A DNA stretch of 64,000 nt from Motacilla alba alba (taxonomy: Eukaryota; Chordata; Aves; Passeriformes; Motacillidae), in the NCBI RefSeq assembly GCF_015832195.1, contig NC_052027.1, forward strand, positions 7,064,149 through 7,128,148, written 5' to 3'. The notes under the pieces were generated by a model. The model ran no database searches. It saw nothing but the letters and a program-made list of their open reading frames with translations, and was not told the origin of the DNA. Position numbers and translations under genes: made by a program. Positions 52,591 to 64,000 of this stretch are shown here, one piece after another. Position 1 is the first letter of the stretch. Each line of letters begins with the position of its first letter.

Positions 52591-52675
52591 ATCACAGAAT
52601 GGCTTCAGTTGAAAGGCACTTTAAAGATCTCCTAGTTCCAACCCCCCTTCCATGGGCAGGGATGTCAGCCACCGG
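52591..52675 (-). mobile_element. CR1 LINE 3'-end fragment
   Basis: ATCACAGAATGGCTTCAGTT, GAAAGGCACTTTAAAGATC, CTAGTTCCAACCCCCCTTCC and ATGGGCAGGGATGTC are the antisense of the CR1 3' terminus. This is one of the better preserved copies in the window. Confidence 0.9.
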
Positions 52676-55600
52676 ATCTATTTATAGATGTATCCTATAT
52701 TGCAGCAGGGCAACGGCAAGATTTTACTTCTTAACTTAATATGGCTAAGGCAAACACACATTAAAGAGGCAATTTCTTTTCAGCCAACTCTGTATTGCTT
52801 TATAATCACAAAATATGGACTAGATTTACACAAAATCAATGTCTACTTGTCTTAAACTGATTGATTGTCACATTTTTCTATATCCATGCAAACAATTCAT
52901 TTTAACAGTCAATTTATGCTAATAAACAAGGCAGTTTCTAAGAAGACAAATTCTGTTACTGTCTATATTCAAGGTACCACTCAGCCAGCAAGAGAGATTT
53001 GATTTACATTGCATGAGTATTAGGGAGTCACCCAAGCATCCATAAAACTACTACACACATAGAGGCTGAGTTCCAAACAATTAATTCATCATGCTCATTC
53101 CAAGACAAATCCTGTGGTGCAGAGGGCAGGATGCTGCAGTCATATGATATGTGGAGCTTTTATTCAAGGGAAAATGTTATTCTCAGTAGAGAGTACCAGG
53201 CCTTGATTTACAACACATAAATCCTAGTTCACAGTGTTTATGCTACTGGGGACAAAACGTTTCCTTATAAATATTGCTGGGAAAATGTCAAGCAATGAGT
53301 TATCAGTGATAGAATGACATGGAGACGACATGTTTTTGCTGAGAGTAAATGATTATTAATGAATTCTTTAAAATACAGAATGCAAAAAGGTTTGGATGGC
53401 ACTGCTTCTTCTAAGTCTGAAGCTCAGCACACAACACTAAAATGAAAACCCACTTGCATCTGTTCCATTTACCATGGAGTCATGAGCAGCAGTCAGATAA
53501 TTTTTGTTTGCCATCAATCAGTTATTGATGTGTAGCTCAATAAAATGAAAATATTTTATAGCAGAGACTTCATCAAGCATCCTTGTACCACCAAAACACA
53601 ACACTGTGCCACACCAACATAGTTTAACACTTCTCTTCACATTTATTGGTATTTACAACATGGAGCAGTAAATGACACAAAAACCCATGACCCCCAACAC
53701 TTATCTTCAAGGGCAGCTTCAGAAACATTTGCAGCTCTGCCCCTCCTCCCCACACACTCTGACCCCCTTCTGATGGCCAGATTGCTCTCTCAGGGATAGT
53801 AGCTACAACACTAGTACTGAACACAGTGCTGCACATGGCATGTTCCCCCCAAGGGACAAGAGGCTCCTCTCCATTTGGGAACACACCTTTGGTAGGGTGC
53901 ACTCACTCCTGTCCCCTCTGCCCTGTAGCTGATACACAGGTGCCCGCTGCTTCTGGAGGAAAACAGCGGCACCCATGAGGAGGCTCTGTGCAAACCTGTA
54001 CTATCCAAGACCTGTCATTTCTTCCAAAATCACCTTGTGAATCCAGTTTCTTCCCAAGAGCTGCCAGCCTGACCTGTGCCCCTTCCTTACCTTTCCAACT
54101 GCAATGAGGAGCCTGCACAGAGCCAAGGCTGCAGAGCTGCTGCCTCCTCAGTTTTGTCTTTGCATTCAAATGCCTCTACATTTCTCCACCCTTTAGCAGA
54201 CAAAGCCACATGTCCCACTGGGACTGTGACAGTGACATCAGCCACATCATTCTGAAGGCTCCTGTCAGTGGGGTTAGTGGTGGGAGATGGTCCCGAGAAT
54301 TCCCCCAAATGCTGTTGGGACAGCAGAAGGTCCATCTTCCCCTCCCACCAACAAGAGAGCAGCTGACTGAGCCCCAAGAGGAATTGCCATTGATACTCAA
54401 AATACACTGGTCTATACTAGCCCTTTCCTTTTCTATTAAAATTGAAATGATGTATTAAATGATGCAGCTGGAAAGTCCCAAAGAACTATTATTGCGCATG
54501 TGTGTTTTTCCCTTAAAGCTTTGATTTTTCCCACATAATTGTAGACAGGAAGGATGACATGTTCTCTACAGAAATTTATTACATTGTCAAAATCCTTGCT
54601 CTGAGTTTTCAAAATGAACAGTTTTGCTTGAAAAATACCGTGTTACAAAATTTATACACACACGAGAAAGACAGCGTAACGCATCAAAATCAAAGCACTT
54701 CAGTTGACCAGATCTGAGTTTTGGGGTGTTGGTATCTTTTTCAAGGCAAACAGACTTTCAAGATTTAAACATTCCTTCCTGACTCAAAACAGACAAAATT
54801 TTGGCAGTCTTGTCTTTTTTCAGTGAGACGTGAAGGCTGTTTCACACGTGGCTCTGCCAAGCATCACTGAGGCAGAAATTACCCTCATGTGTGAGGAGAG
54901 GGCAGATTTTTCTCCTCCCATGGCACACACTCTGAGACAGCCTCCTGAGAACATGGTGGTGGCCACACGAGGAGATGCCCAGCTGTGTAATCAGGGCCCC
55001 ATCCCATCCCCCTGTGTCCTCCTGGCTCTCAGAGGGCTGCAAGCATCACAAGGGTCACTGAGGACTCATGCTGCTGAGCAAGCACAGCACCAGCACCTCT
55101 CATCAATTCCCTCAGTTTCTCACAAAACTGCCTTTGCTTCTCTTCCCCCCTTCCAGGCTGGCAGAGGAGCTTTGTGCTCCCAAAGGCTGCAGTTCTCTGA
55201 GGGTGCCTGCAGCCACACCAAGCTGGCTCATTAGCTCAAACAGCTGTTTTCCCCTTCATGCATCAAAACAGCCGAGTTATTTTTAAATGTGCCCATTACA
55301 CCTGAAAAACCTCTTTTGTCTCCCTCTTGTTCAGCAGTTTCTCATCACACCAGCACTTTTCCATACCTTTCCCTGTTATCAGAAAATTTAAAATCCAACA
55401 CCAGGCAGGACAGTTCTCCTTGGCCACATCTTTTGCTGTTTTTGCAAGGTGCAGCCCAACCACAAATGTGTATTTTCACAAACAGTGCTTAACCTCCACA
55501 AGAGCAGAATATTTCAGCCTTTTCAGTGTGGCGACTAATAGATTTATCACCTTCATCTATTACCTGGCCCATGACACTTAAGATTAATCCAGTTTGTTTA

Positions 55601-57846
55601 CACTGAGAAGCAGACCATGCTGAAGATGAGTTTTCCCCAGAAATCAGCCTTCTAGCAGCATGCAGGAGAAAGGAGATACAAGGACACCTGACAACCACCC
55701 TGCTATCTCCAGAGAGCCAGGCATGGGTGTCCACCACATTCCAGCATCCAAATGGCTCAATTCCCAAGGGGACACCAAAAGCCCTTACAAAATCCACCAC
55801 AAACTTCACAGTCTTCATGCTCAGCTGGGAAAAATGGGTTTGTTTTCCTCATAAGCTTTTCCTTCTGCACTTGAAACATGTAGAAAATGCTGTGGTGCCT
55901 TTGGAACCAGGATGCTCCTCACACTAGGATCATGAAACCCACAGTCAAACATTTTATCCCACAAAGAGGTAGAGGTTGTGGCCACCATCCCCTGCCCAAC
56001 CTCCCCTCTTTGGCACTATTGTTTGGGAATAATGAGACTTTAAATCATTGCTTTTAAGACTCTGCCACTTTCAAGAAAATCAGATGGCATCTTGGTTTGG
56101 TTTTGTATTTTGGGAAGAAGAAGGGAAGCTCTGATGTTGCCAAAATTAAAAAAAAAAAAAGCAACCACACAAAAAATCCCATACTTGCTTATCAATATCA
56201 GTAGCTTGAACTAGCATTTTATTTGTGTTTGTATACAGTGACAACATTCAGGTGAGACCAATAATAAAGTACTAAGTGTCACAGGTTCAGAAGTAATGTT
56301 TTCTAGGTAAAAAGCATTTATGAAGAAAAATCAGCATCACAATTCCGTTCATACTCAAATGTGAGGAAATGAGTTGGCACAACCTACAGCTCCATCTTTT
56401 TGACATATTTGTACTTTGCTTTTAAAAAGTAATGCAAACACAAAGCAAAAATGTTCAACACAGAGGATAAAGAACCACACGATCAATGTCTCCTACTCCC
56501 CACAGCTGGAGGCGACACATTGCCTCAAACATGGTATTTATCTTGGCATTTCTAAATTATTCACTGTTATTACTGATTTTACATGCCAAAGTATTACTTC
56601 CCAAATTACCAGCCTCTATTGTTAGTTACCTGCAATTTTTCATCTCCTGTTCAAGTCAGGGCAGTCACATGAAAATAAAGGCTGAAGCGTGAGGGAGTTT
56701 GCCCATGAAACCCATGGCCTTGAGGGTGCCACAGCTCCAGGACTTCTCCAAAAACACACTGTGAGAGCTGCTGCCCAAACAAAAGGAGCTGAGATCAAAG
56801 GGAGAGGAAGGGAAACCAAGTCATGGGGCCGCTGCTTCCCAGGGACATCCAGAAGAGGTGGGTGAGCCATTCTGGCCCTTGAATGACCAACTCCCACTTT
56901 CTCCTACCAGCCCAAAAGCCAGTTTTATGAGGAATTCACCACCTTGCACATGGCTACAGCCTCTGCAGAACATGTTTAAACAAGGGACAATTGTTTGGCA
57001 TTTGTGAGAAATGTGGCCAAGCCCCTGAAGAAAATGCTGTTTGGAATCATGTTGATGCATCATCCTCTTGCCACAGTATTTTTAGAGATATCTGTGACTA
57101 CCTTTCCAGGGTAGGAAAAAAATCCCACTTTGGCCACCATGGGCACACGCCAAGGGAAAGCAGCCACACAGGCACCATAATATGATGAATATGTAGCAAA
57201 TGCTGGTACCCTTTTGCTGTAAAACAGAGGGAGCAGACACACAGAGCATTTGGATCCAGATCTTCTTCCTCCAGGTACTGACTTTAAACACTTTGCAACA
57301 GCTAAAGCAGCACAAGGATTCCACATTCAGTTCTGAACTTCTCCCTAACCTTTGTGGTGGCATTAGCATAAGGCAAGGAGACATATTTTGACTCCCATCT
57401 GTGCAAATTCTCCCCGTGCTGCAGAATCAACATTCTGTCAACCAATTATTTTATGCTGTATCACAGCACCGGGGTGTGGGGGGGAGAGATGAGGGGGAAT
57501 CATCACACCTACAATCAAAAGAGCAAGGTTTTGCAACATAGCATGTACTAAAGATGTCTGTCTTAAGTCAAACTAGCAGCCATATTTTATTCAAGAAGCA
57601 TGTAAACAAATCTGGCACATTCATTATAAAAAAATTGTGTACCTAGCATGTTCATCACATTTCAGATATTCCATTCCTCCCTCCCCACTGAGCTCCATGG
57701 AGACAAGTCAATCAGAGTTAACCATCTGGTAATCCTTAGCCCAGGCTGTGCAGCTGCTACCTACCATTTTTAATCAGGGCTATGTCTTCCATTCATGCTA
57801 AATAGGAGGCATGAACAGCTGCTTGGCCAACACTTTCAAGCAAGCA

Positions 57847-57864
57847 CTCTCTCTCTCTCTCTCT
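57847..57864. repeat. (CT)9 microsatellite
   Basis: Nine uninterrupted CT units. Simple repeat without neighbouring features. Confidence 0.9.
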
Positions 57865-58084
57865 TTAGTATTCCTGGCTTCTCTTCCTTTCAGCTTTACA
57901 TTTTGCCCATGTTTTATGAGTATTCACTTAAAAAAAAAAAGTAATTGTGAAACAAGAGGAAAATGCTTCTGGTCATTAAATCTTTAGAGAGTATATCTGC
58001 TCTAAACAAGTTCCTGGGGGACACAGAGTCCAATCACAGTCTCTAATTTTAGAAAATAAAAATTATTGTGTCCATGGAAATACC

Positions 58085-58117
58085 TTTTTTGTTGCTTTTT
58101 TTTTAAATTTTTTTTAA
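58085..58117. repeat. T-rich low-complexity tract
   Basis: Several T-runs separated by single G, C or AAA. Simple sequence only. Confidence 0.75.
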
Positions 58118-61100
58118 CCTACAGATCCCTGCAGAATGGTTCTCCATTGCACATTTCAGGTAGAGGAGTTTTAAGCATGTGAGAGGTAAGATAAATTTAA
58201 ATGAAGAATATATGGATTAATTTTTAAAATGGGCACAGTAATTCCCTAGCTTAGGGAAGGTTTCCTGCAGGCTTTCCTGAATCCCAGCACCCAAGCAGAA
58301 GCCTCCCTGATTCCAGGAGATGCAGGGGAAGGCCACATGCCAAAATCACCACCAAATCAGGCTATCTCACCTCCTTTGCTCAGTTCCAGAGGAGATGATT
58401 CCCTGTGGACTATGCCTTAAGCTTCTCCCATCATCCAAAATGCTTTGGGGTTATTTTTGTAGGAAATCCAACTGAATGGCAACCAAATATTTTCCAGAGA
58501 TCAAAATACTCCAGCACAGCAGTATCTCAGCTGCAACTGCTCCAAAAAGCAGCGTGGATCCTGCCCAGGTGATGGGTACCAGCCCAGCTCCATGCTGGGC
58601 ACACACACTCATCCCTCAGTCTCTGCCTTGGATGCATCCAGAGCCATGACTGTAAATCTCTTATCACAGTAACATGAGAAAAATAAACTCTTATCCACTG
58701 CCAATGGCAGATTTGCTGCAAGGTCAGGGAGATGGGTCATGACCGTGGTGATGCCACCTAGTAAGAATGACTCAGAGATAATGGGTACCTGGCCCAGCAA
58801 GATTTCCACCCAGCAAGATTTCCCCCTGGATTTTGTGGGTGCAGACCCCAAGGTGTTGGCTAAGTCTATTTGTTTAGGCCAACTCCTCCAGCATAGGTGC
58901 TTCTGTAGAGCATGTCTTGACATGTTTTTTTCCTGAAGTCCTCCTTCAGCCACGAGATGTTTCACATATATACTGGTCTTCCAGAAGAGCAGAATCTTGG
59001 GAACATGGAAATCACCCATTGCCTCAATACTCCATGCAACAATATCACAATTTATACCCCAGCAGTGTTAGAGAACATTTTAACCCTGCAGAACATCGTT
59101 ACTTGCTCCACCTACCAACAGACAAAACCAACATGAAGATCAAACTGAAAATAATAAGAATAATTTTTAAAAAACCCACAATGATATAGATGTTAGAAAA
59201 CATTGTCTTTATTGATGGAATGTCACTGGGGATGTAAAATCTTGCATGGCTTAATCAATTAGTTTGCCTGAACAGAAAATAAACGGAGGACATTTTCAGT
59301 ATACAACAGTGCACAAGGGTTAAGGCAATCACACATTCCTCCAAGCCCACCATGAATTCAGCATTTAACTTCCATGAATTTGCCACAAGTAAAAAACCAA
59401 AGAAATAAGTTAGGTGACAGGATGGTGTTTCATCTTGTGGAGGGAAAGTTCCTCCAAAACACAAACATGTCAGAGCAAATTTTAAGAGAAAAATAGTCTA
59501 GAACTACGGTAGAAGGACCCTGTGAAAAAATAGCTCTAGGATAATGAGTGCCATCAAATCGATAAGGTCCACTTCTCCTTATGGCCTTTATGCACATATA
59601 CACAGAAAATTACTGCAAACATTCTGCTTTAATGGCATTTCAGTTTTTCATCAGAGATAAAAACAGTCTTTGCTGTATCTAAATGTGCAGATTCACTTCA
59701 ACTCTTACAGCAATCAGAGTGAATTGGAAGAATAAAATATTATATGTTAACCCTTCAGGGAAGACTTATTTCAACCAAAAAAAATCCTCCTCATGAGTGA
59801 TGGACCAAAGCATGTACATCTCTAGGCAGTGATCAGGCTGAGGGCAGTGAAAATGGGACAAGAGAGGTGTGGGAAAAGACAGACAGTGAAAAGCACAAGT
59901 GCAGAAAAATAATGGAAAAATAATGCATAAAAGAGTGGAACCATATTCTGCCACAAACCAACCCAATTAAAATGGAACCATGAGCTGTACCATATCACAG
60001 GCCTTTGCTGTCTTCTGCTTGTAGGCCAATATTCCCAACCTGCAACTCCTGTACATGTTCTCTGATAACCTTTGATGCACCCTCCCCCTTGTGCATTCTT
60101 TCACGCTACAGAAGTGAATACAATTTAAATTTAGGATACACAGCACAGTAAAAGCCAATCACAAATTTACATACACTAACCAAAGGTGGCACCAAACTAG
60201 AGGAGTATTAAAAACCATGAGAGACAACTCATTTTATGGCACTTGCTCTGACTGTGCCAGCTGCTCTACGGGCAACACTGAGAACAGCAATATGCTTCCA
60301 GAGGTCATGATGAGGCAAAAACTCGGGCTCAGCAACTCTTACACAAAGTAGCATATGCCAAAACAGTGCAGAAAACACCTTCTGTGACTGAAGTGAAGCT
60401 CAAGAAATGTCCTCAGTCCCTGTAATGCTACAAAGTTGTAAAAAGCCAAGCTTTGCAGCCAAAATACTCTTATGAATTATCCTAAGCAGCAATGCCCATG
60501 CTGTAGCCAGTGGTTGCTACTCCTGGCAGGAAAGCTGATTCTCTGATGACTGCTGCACAAAAAAGGGACGTATTTTCTGATACAGAACCATTGCCTCCCC
60601 CAAGCCCTTGATTTCACTGCTACAAAATGAGGCAAGGGATGAAGTACCCCTTCTCCCAGCCAGGGATGTCTCCTGCAATTGGGAAAAGCTCATGGCACTT
60701 AAACCCCTTGACAGGCAAGTGGAATCAGTGAAGTACCATTAATCCTCACAGCAATTAGTTCAGTATGGAGCAAGCCCTGGACAGACACACATCCAGCACT
60801 GCAAAGACTCAGAATGGCTCTGTGCTTTCACACTTGCACACAATGTGCACACCTACCTCAGATTTTAAAAAGTCCAGTGTGCTAATACAGGATGTGCTGG
60901 GATGCTGAGTCCCAAACCCATGCCCCAGTAACTGGAAGGGTTTGGATTTAATAATCCAACAGATTTTTGGCATAAAGTAACACCTTCTCTTTGAGAAAAA
61001 TCCAATTTTTACAGAACATGGTTACAATAAAGATTGCATTAGATTTACTCCCAAAAAACCCCAGCCAATTCACAACCTGCCAGATGTGAGCTATAATAAT

Positions 61101-62694
61101 GGTGGTGGTAATGATTCTGTTTTCTCCCCTCCCCACCAAGTACACTAGTTATGAAACAGACTGAAAGACTGAAAGGGAATTTCAGCATCTTTAATTCAGA
61201 AAACAGAATGAACTAGAAATCTGGAAAAATAACTTGTGACTAATATGCAGATTTTATCAGCTTGTAGATCGGAAGCCACAGTTTGCTGGAAGTTGTCTCC
61301 TTTTCTGCTAATTTGCCTCAGATGAAAAAGGCTCTTGTGTTCTCTCTCTAAGTGAATACTTCACCTCAATGCCTTTTGCAGCATATGCTCAAGCTTGCAG
61401 TTACTATTGATAGAATGGGAAAGAATGACAATTCTCAAGATTTCATAAAAATTCTTCTTAACCCAAAATGCTGCAGAATTTAATTTATAATTCAGATATT
61501 TACACTCAAACATTAGTCCTGAAACCTTCTCTTGCAACGCTCCTACCATAGATGGAATTTTAATAAAGGCTGCAATGGTGTGTGTTCAGACTGTGGCCTC
61601 ACCAGAGCCCATCACGAAAGGTGGTGATGACCATAAAACAGTAGAAGTGTTCAGACTGTTTTAGGCCAAATGTCCAGTGGGATATCTGAAAACTGCTAAT
61701 TTGGAAGAGGATAGGCACATGATTTTAGAGTGGGAAGTGTGCTATGTGGTCATTAACTGAAGTCCTGGGAGTATCCACATGATGAGCAGAGGAAGCTGGT
61801 TTAGCTAGAGGGCAGAGACTGGGGGAGCAAAGCCTCACAAGGGAAGAACAACCATGCTCCTTGTACCCAGCATTTTTGAACCCACCAGCCCCAGTGCTAA
61901 GGCATCATAAGGGGAAGTCATCAATCATGATCTGCAAAAGGGGTAAAAACCTGCGTCATACAGATTATTCCTGTAGGATCACACTCTCAACTACAGGTTT
62001 GTACAGCAGTCAAATCCTTGGTTTTCTCTATCCTAAAAACCACAGATCTCAGAGGGTCAGTGACAGGAGGGACATGCCCTGACAGACCACTACACCTACC
62101 TCAGGTGTCAGTGCAGCACTGGGAGTTTGGAGGAGAAGCCAAAGGAGATGGTGCATCTGGAACCTGCTCTGTTCCTTCCCTCTGACCCCACAGCCACACC
62201 ACAGGAGATGAGATGTACAACAGGGAAAGTGCAGATGGAACACTGCACTGCCCACTTCTCTGTGTTTCTGCTGCTCCGATTGGAGAATTTGTGAAGGCAT
62301 TTCTATTAGAAAATTGTAACTGTGCTAAACTTTGATCCATCAGTGTACCACAGAATACAACTCTGATTTTCATGCTCTTAGGCATGCAATAAACTAAAGG
62401 CATCACAACTAGGAGGTACATGCAGATAGCTATAGGAATGCCCTTGGTTCAGTTGACGGCTACATCTGTGAATTACACCTGGATACCAAATGTCCATTTC
62501 CTAGGTTTTTCTCCTAAAGCACCCTGGTATGGACAGAGGCAGATAGAGGAGCTCACACAATCTCAGACAAAGTGACTAAAGCTATCAAAATATGTATGCC
62601 TGGGTAAGCAACGTGATACTGTCATTCAGTTAACAGCACCACAAAGGAGAATCTAACACTGAAAATGTATCCCTGAGGAGTGTGAAGATACATT

Positions 62695-62885
62695 AACTCC
62701 TTGATGCTCTTCACAATCCATTATCAGCTACATAATGGCAGGCCATAATATCCAACTACCCAGCATCAAAGATCAAAGTCACGATACATAGCCATAATCA
62801 ATTTTAATTATAACAATCACCCTGTAAACAGGTCAGGAGCTAATTGGATCAATAACTGAATTCCAACAACTGAAAAGAGCTGCAT
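62695..62885. promoter_or_regulatory. Candidate conserved non-coding element
   Basis: An AT-rich, non-repetitive block with CTACATAATGGCAGGCC, the tandem ATCAAAGATCAAAGTC (TCF/LEF- or nuclear-receptor-like half sites), ATAATCAATTTTAATTATAA and GAGCTAATTGGATCAATAAC. Homeodomain-type TAATT words are dense. Inference from motif content only. Confidence 0.33.
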
Positions 62886-63109
62886 ATTCAGCAGCCTATG
62901 GCAGGAGAAAGAGTTTGTTCTCAGCAGTATTGGGACAAGATCACTTTTAAATTGGCTGGGGCTGCAGATCCCAGCATTGCCAGCTCTCTGCATCCCAAAG
63001 GCTCACTGCAAAGGGCAAGTCTTTCGGAGAGGCAGCACAACTACATACCCACCACAGAGGTCTTCATTATAGTTGATATTTGAAGCACAAAACATTCAAC
63101 AGCAGGATA

Positions 63110-63440
63110 TTTTAACTCCTAAAACCAGTCAATTATGTTTGCTGAATTAGCCTGTGTGATTGAGTTGGTGAGTGCAACGAAGGAATAAGAGTGAAACAAA
63201 AGCCCTGTTTAAAATAGGTCGCTCCTTTAGAAAATTTTGTAATTACACACTGCAAATACATTTGCATGTTCAATGAGTAGTACATGTTTCTTGTGATGAG
63301 AAAGCCTGGAAGAGCTTAATCAAAGTCTAGCTTATCAGCAAAGGCTAATTGGCTTCCATAGCACATCATCCATCAGAATCTAGCATTAGTGCAGGCTTCG
63401 CCAACCATTAGTTGGCAGAAAATCCCAATTTATTTTGATA
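63110..63440. promoter_or_regulatory. Candidate conserved non-coding element
   Basis: Non-repetitive block with CAATTATGTTTGCTGAATTA, GTGCAACGAAGGAATAAG, AATAGGTCGCTCC, TGTAATTACACACTGC, CATTTGCATGTTCAATGAG, GCTTATCAGC (GATA core) and AAAGGCTAATTGGC. It adjoins the exon-like segment at 63454-63508. Function is inferred. Confidence 0.35.
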
Positions 63441-63453
63441 ACAGAGGTCTTAC

Positions 63454-63508
63454 CTCCAGGGGTTTCCATGACCACGTAATCAGGTGGTGCATCAGTGGCC
63501 CATCCCAT
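63454..63508 (-). other. Exon-like segment: start codon in strong context followed by splice donor
   Basis: On the minus strand an ATG at 63508 in the context GGGCATGGG opens a frame MGWATDAPPDYVVMETPG and reaches the donor GGAG/GTAAGA after one extra base. A stop lies four codons upstream in frame, so this could be a first coding exon of at least 55 bases. The phase (one base left over) does not fit the phase-0 SYNPR exon at 7078 or the acceptor side of the exon-like segment near 31.2 kb. I do not recognise the peptide. A chance donor inside a regulatory block is at least as likely. Confidence 0.18.
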
Positions 63509-64000
63509 GCCCTCCAGTCAGCATCACCCAGTTAATCAACTCAACAGCCAGGGAAGATGGGAACCGACCACGATGCAGAGTAATTTGAGAAGAAAGAAAG
63601 GTGCAAGGGTGATACATAATGAGTTGGATATTTTTCTTTTAGAAAGAGTGCAAAATAGAAAGTAATTAATAAACTGCCATGAGTTAAGCAACCCAAATAG
63701 GCAAAATAATGATGGACTGAAGTTTTCCCTACAGCAAGCTGTCATCTCAGTTTGTGAACTGTAAGGCTGATTTCCCCAGCGTTATGCAAAGAAGTGGCCC
63801 TTTTTTTCTTGTATTTAGACTTCATATTTCAGCTACTGAGTCTTCTTTACACTAAGTTGGGTTTGCAGGCAAGGAATAAACCCAAGCCTTCTATTCCTGG
63901 GCATGATCTGCCTATGCAAAAAATCTGGAATTATTTTAGGGAAGCACATCTTAGTACTTCCAGACTTGTATTCCCACCACCACAACACATGACTGCAAAT

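Larger units (their letters stand above)
42094..64000. other. Upstream region without recognisable gene (second part)
   Basis: Continuation of non-coding sequence to the right edge, again either long-isoform SYNPR intron or intergenic DNA. I found no exon for the long synaptoporin N-terminus and no exon of a neighbouring gene that I recognise. It holds a possible CR1 trace at 42.9 kb, a CR1 end at 52.6 kb, simple repeats, one unusual GC-rich block at 48.6-49.0 kb, and candidate elements near 62.8 and 63.3 kb. The rest is AT-rich bird sequence with random short frames. Confidence 0.65.

Noticed and set aside
61570..61665. Repeated word GTGTTCAGACTGT (twice, about 70 bases apart)
   Set aside because: Isolated short duplication with no further structure around it.

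Overview
The window looks like a piece of a bird genome, probably a songbird. Three things suggest this: several degraded CR1 LINE 3' ends in both orientations, two solo LTRs whose sequence resembles ERV LTR families I associate with passerines, and large introns with no compact gene organisation. There are no prokaryotic features such as operons, ribosome binding sites or CRISPR arrays. Almost all of the 64 kb is non-coding.

Only one gene can be identified with confidence: SYNPR (synaptoporin), a four-transmembrane synaptic-vesicle protein of the synaptophysin/MARVEL family, read on the minus strand. Two coding exons are visible. The first coding exon (20819-20842) encodes MCMVIFAP and ends at a consensus GTAAGT donor. 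The next coding exon (6954-7078) encodes 41 codons from LFAIFAF to AFAYPF plus two bases of the next codon. They join in phase 0 across a 13.7-kb intron and give the first 49 residues of the short N-terminal isoform. The remaining exons should lie beyond the left edge. The alternative, longer N-terminal first exon known from mammals was not found, so it either lies beyond the right edge or is absent.

Layout. 1-6953: SYNPR intron with microsatellites, ending in a CpG-rich patch against the splice donor. 6954-7078: SYNPR exon. 7079-20818: SYNPR intron with an ancient dispersed repeat and several AT-rich, low-repeat blocks that look like possible conserved regulatory elements. 20819 to about 21060: first coding exon, putative 5' leader with an overlapping upstream ORF, and a candidate TATA/CCAAT promoter. 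21061-64000: upstream sequence, which is intron of the longer isoform or intergenic. It holds CR1 fragments, two solo LTRs, low-complexity tracts, a CpG-retaining GC-rich block near 48.6-49.0 kb, and two unassigned minus-strand exon-like segments near 31.1 and 63.5 kb.

I did not find a new multi-gene system. The best leads are the architecture of the short-isoform promoter and leader, the exon-like segments, the GC-rich block, and the candidate non-coding elements. All conservation statements are judgements from base composition and motif appearance; no alignment could be run.
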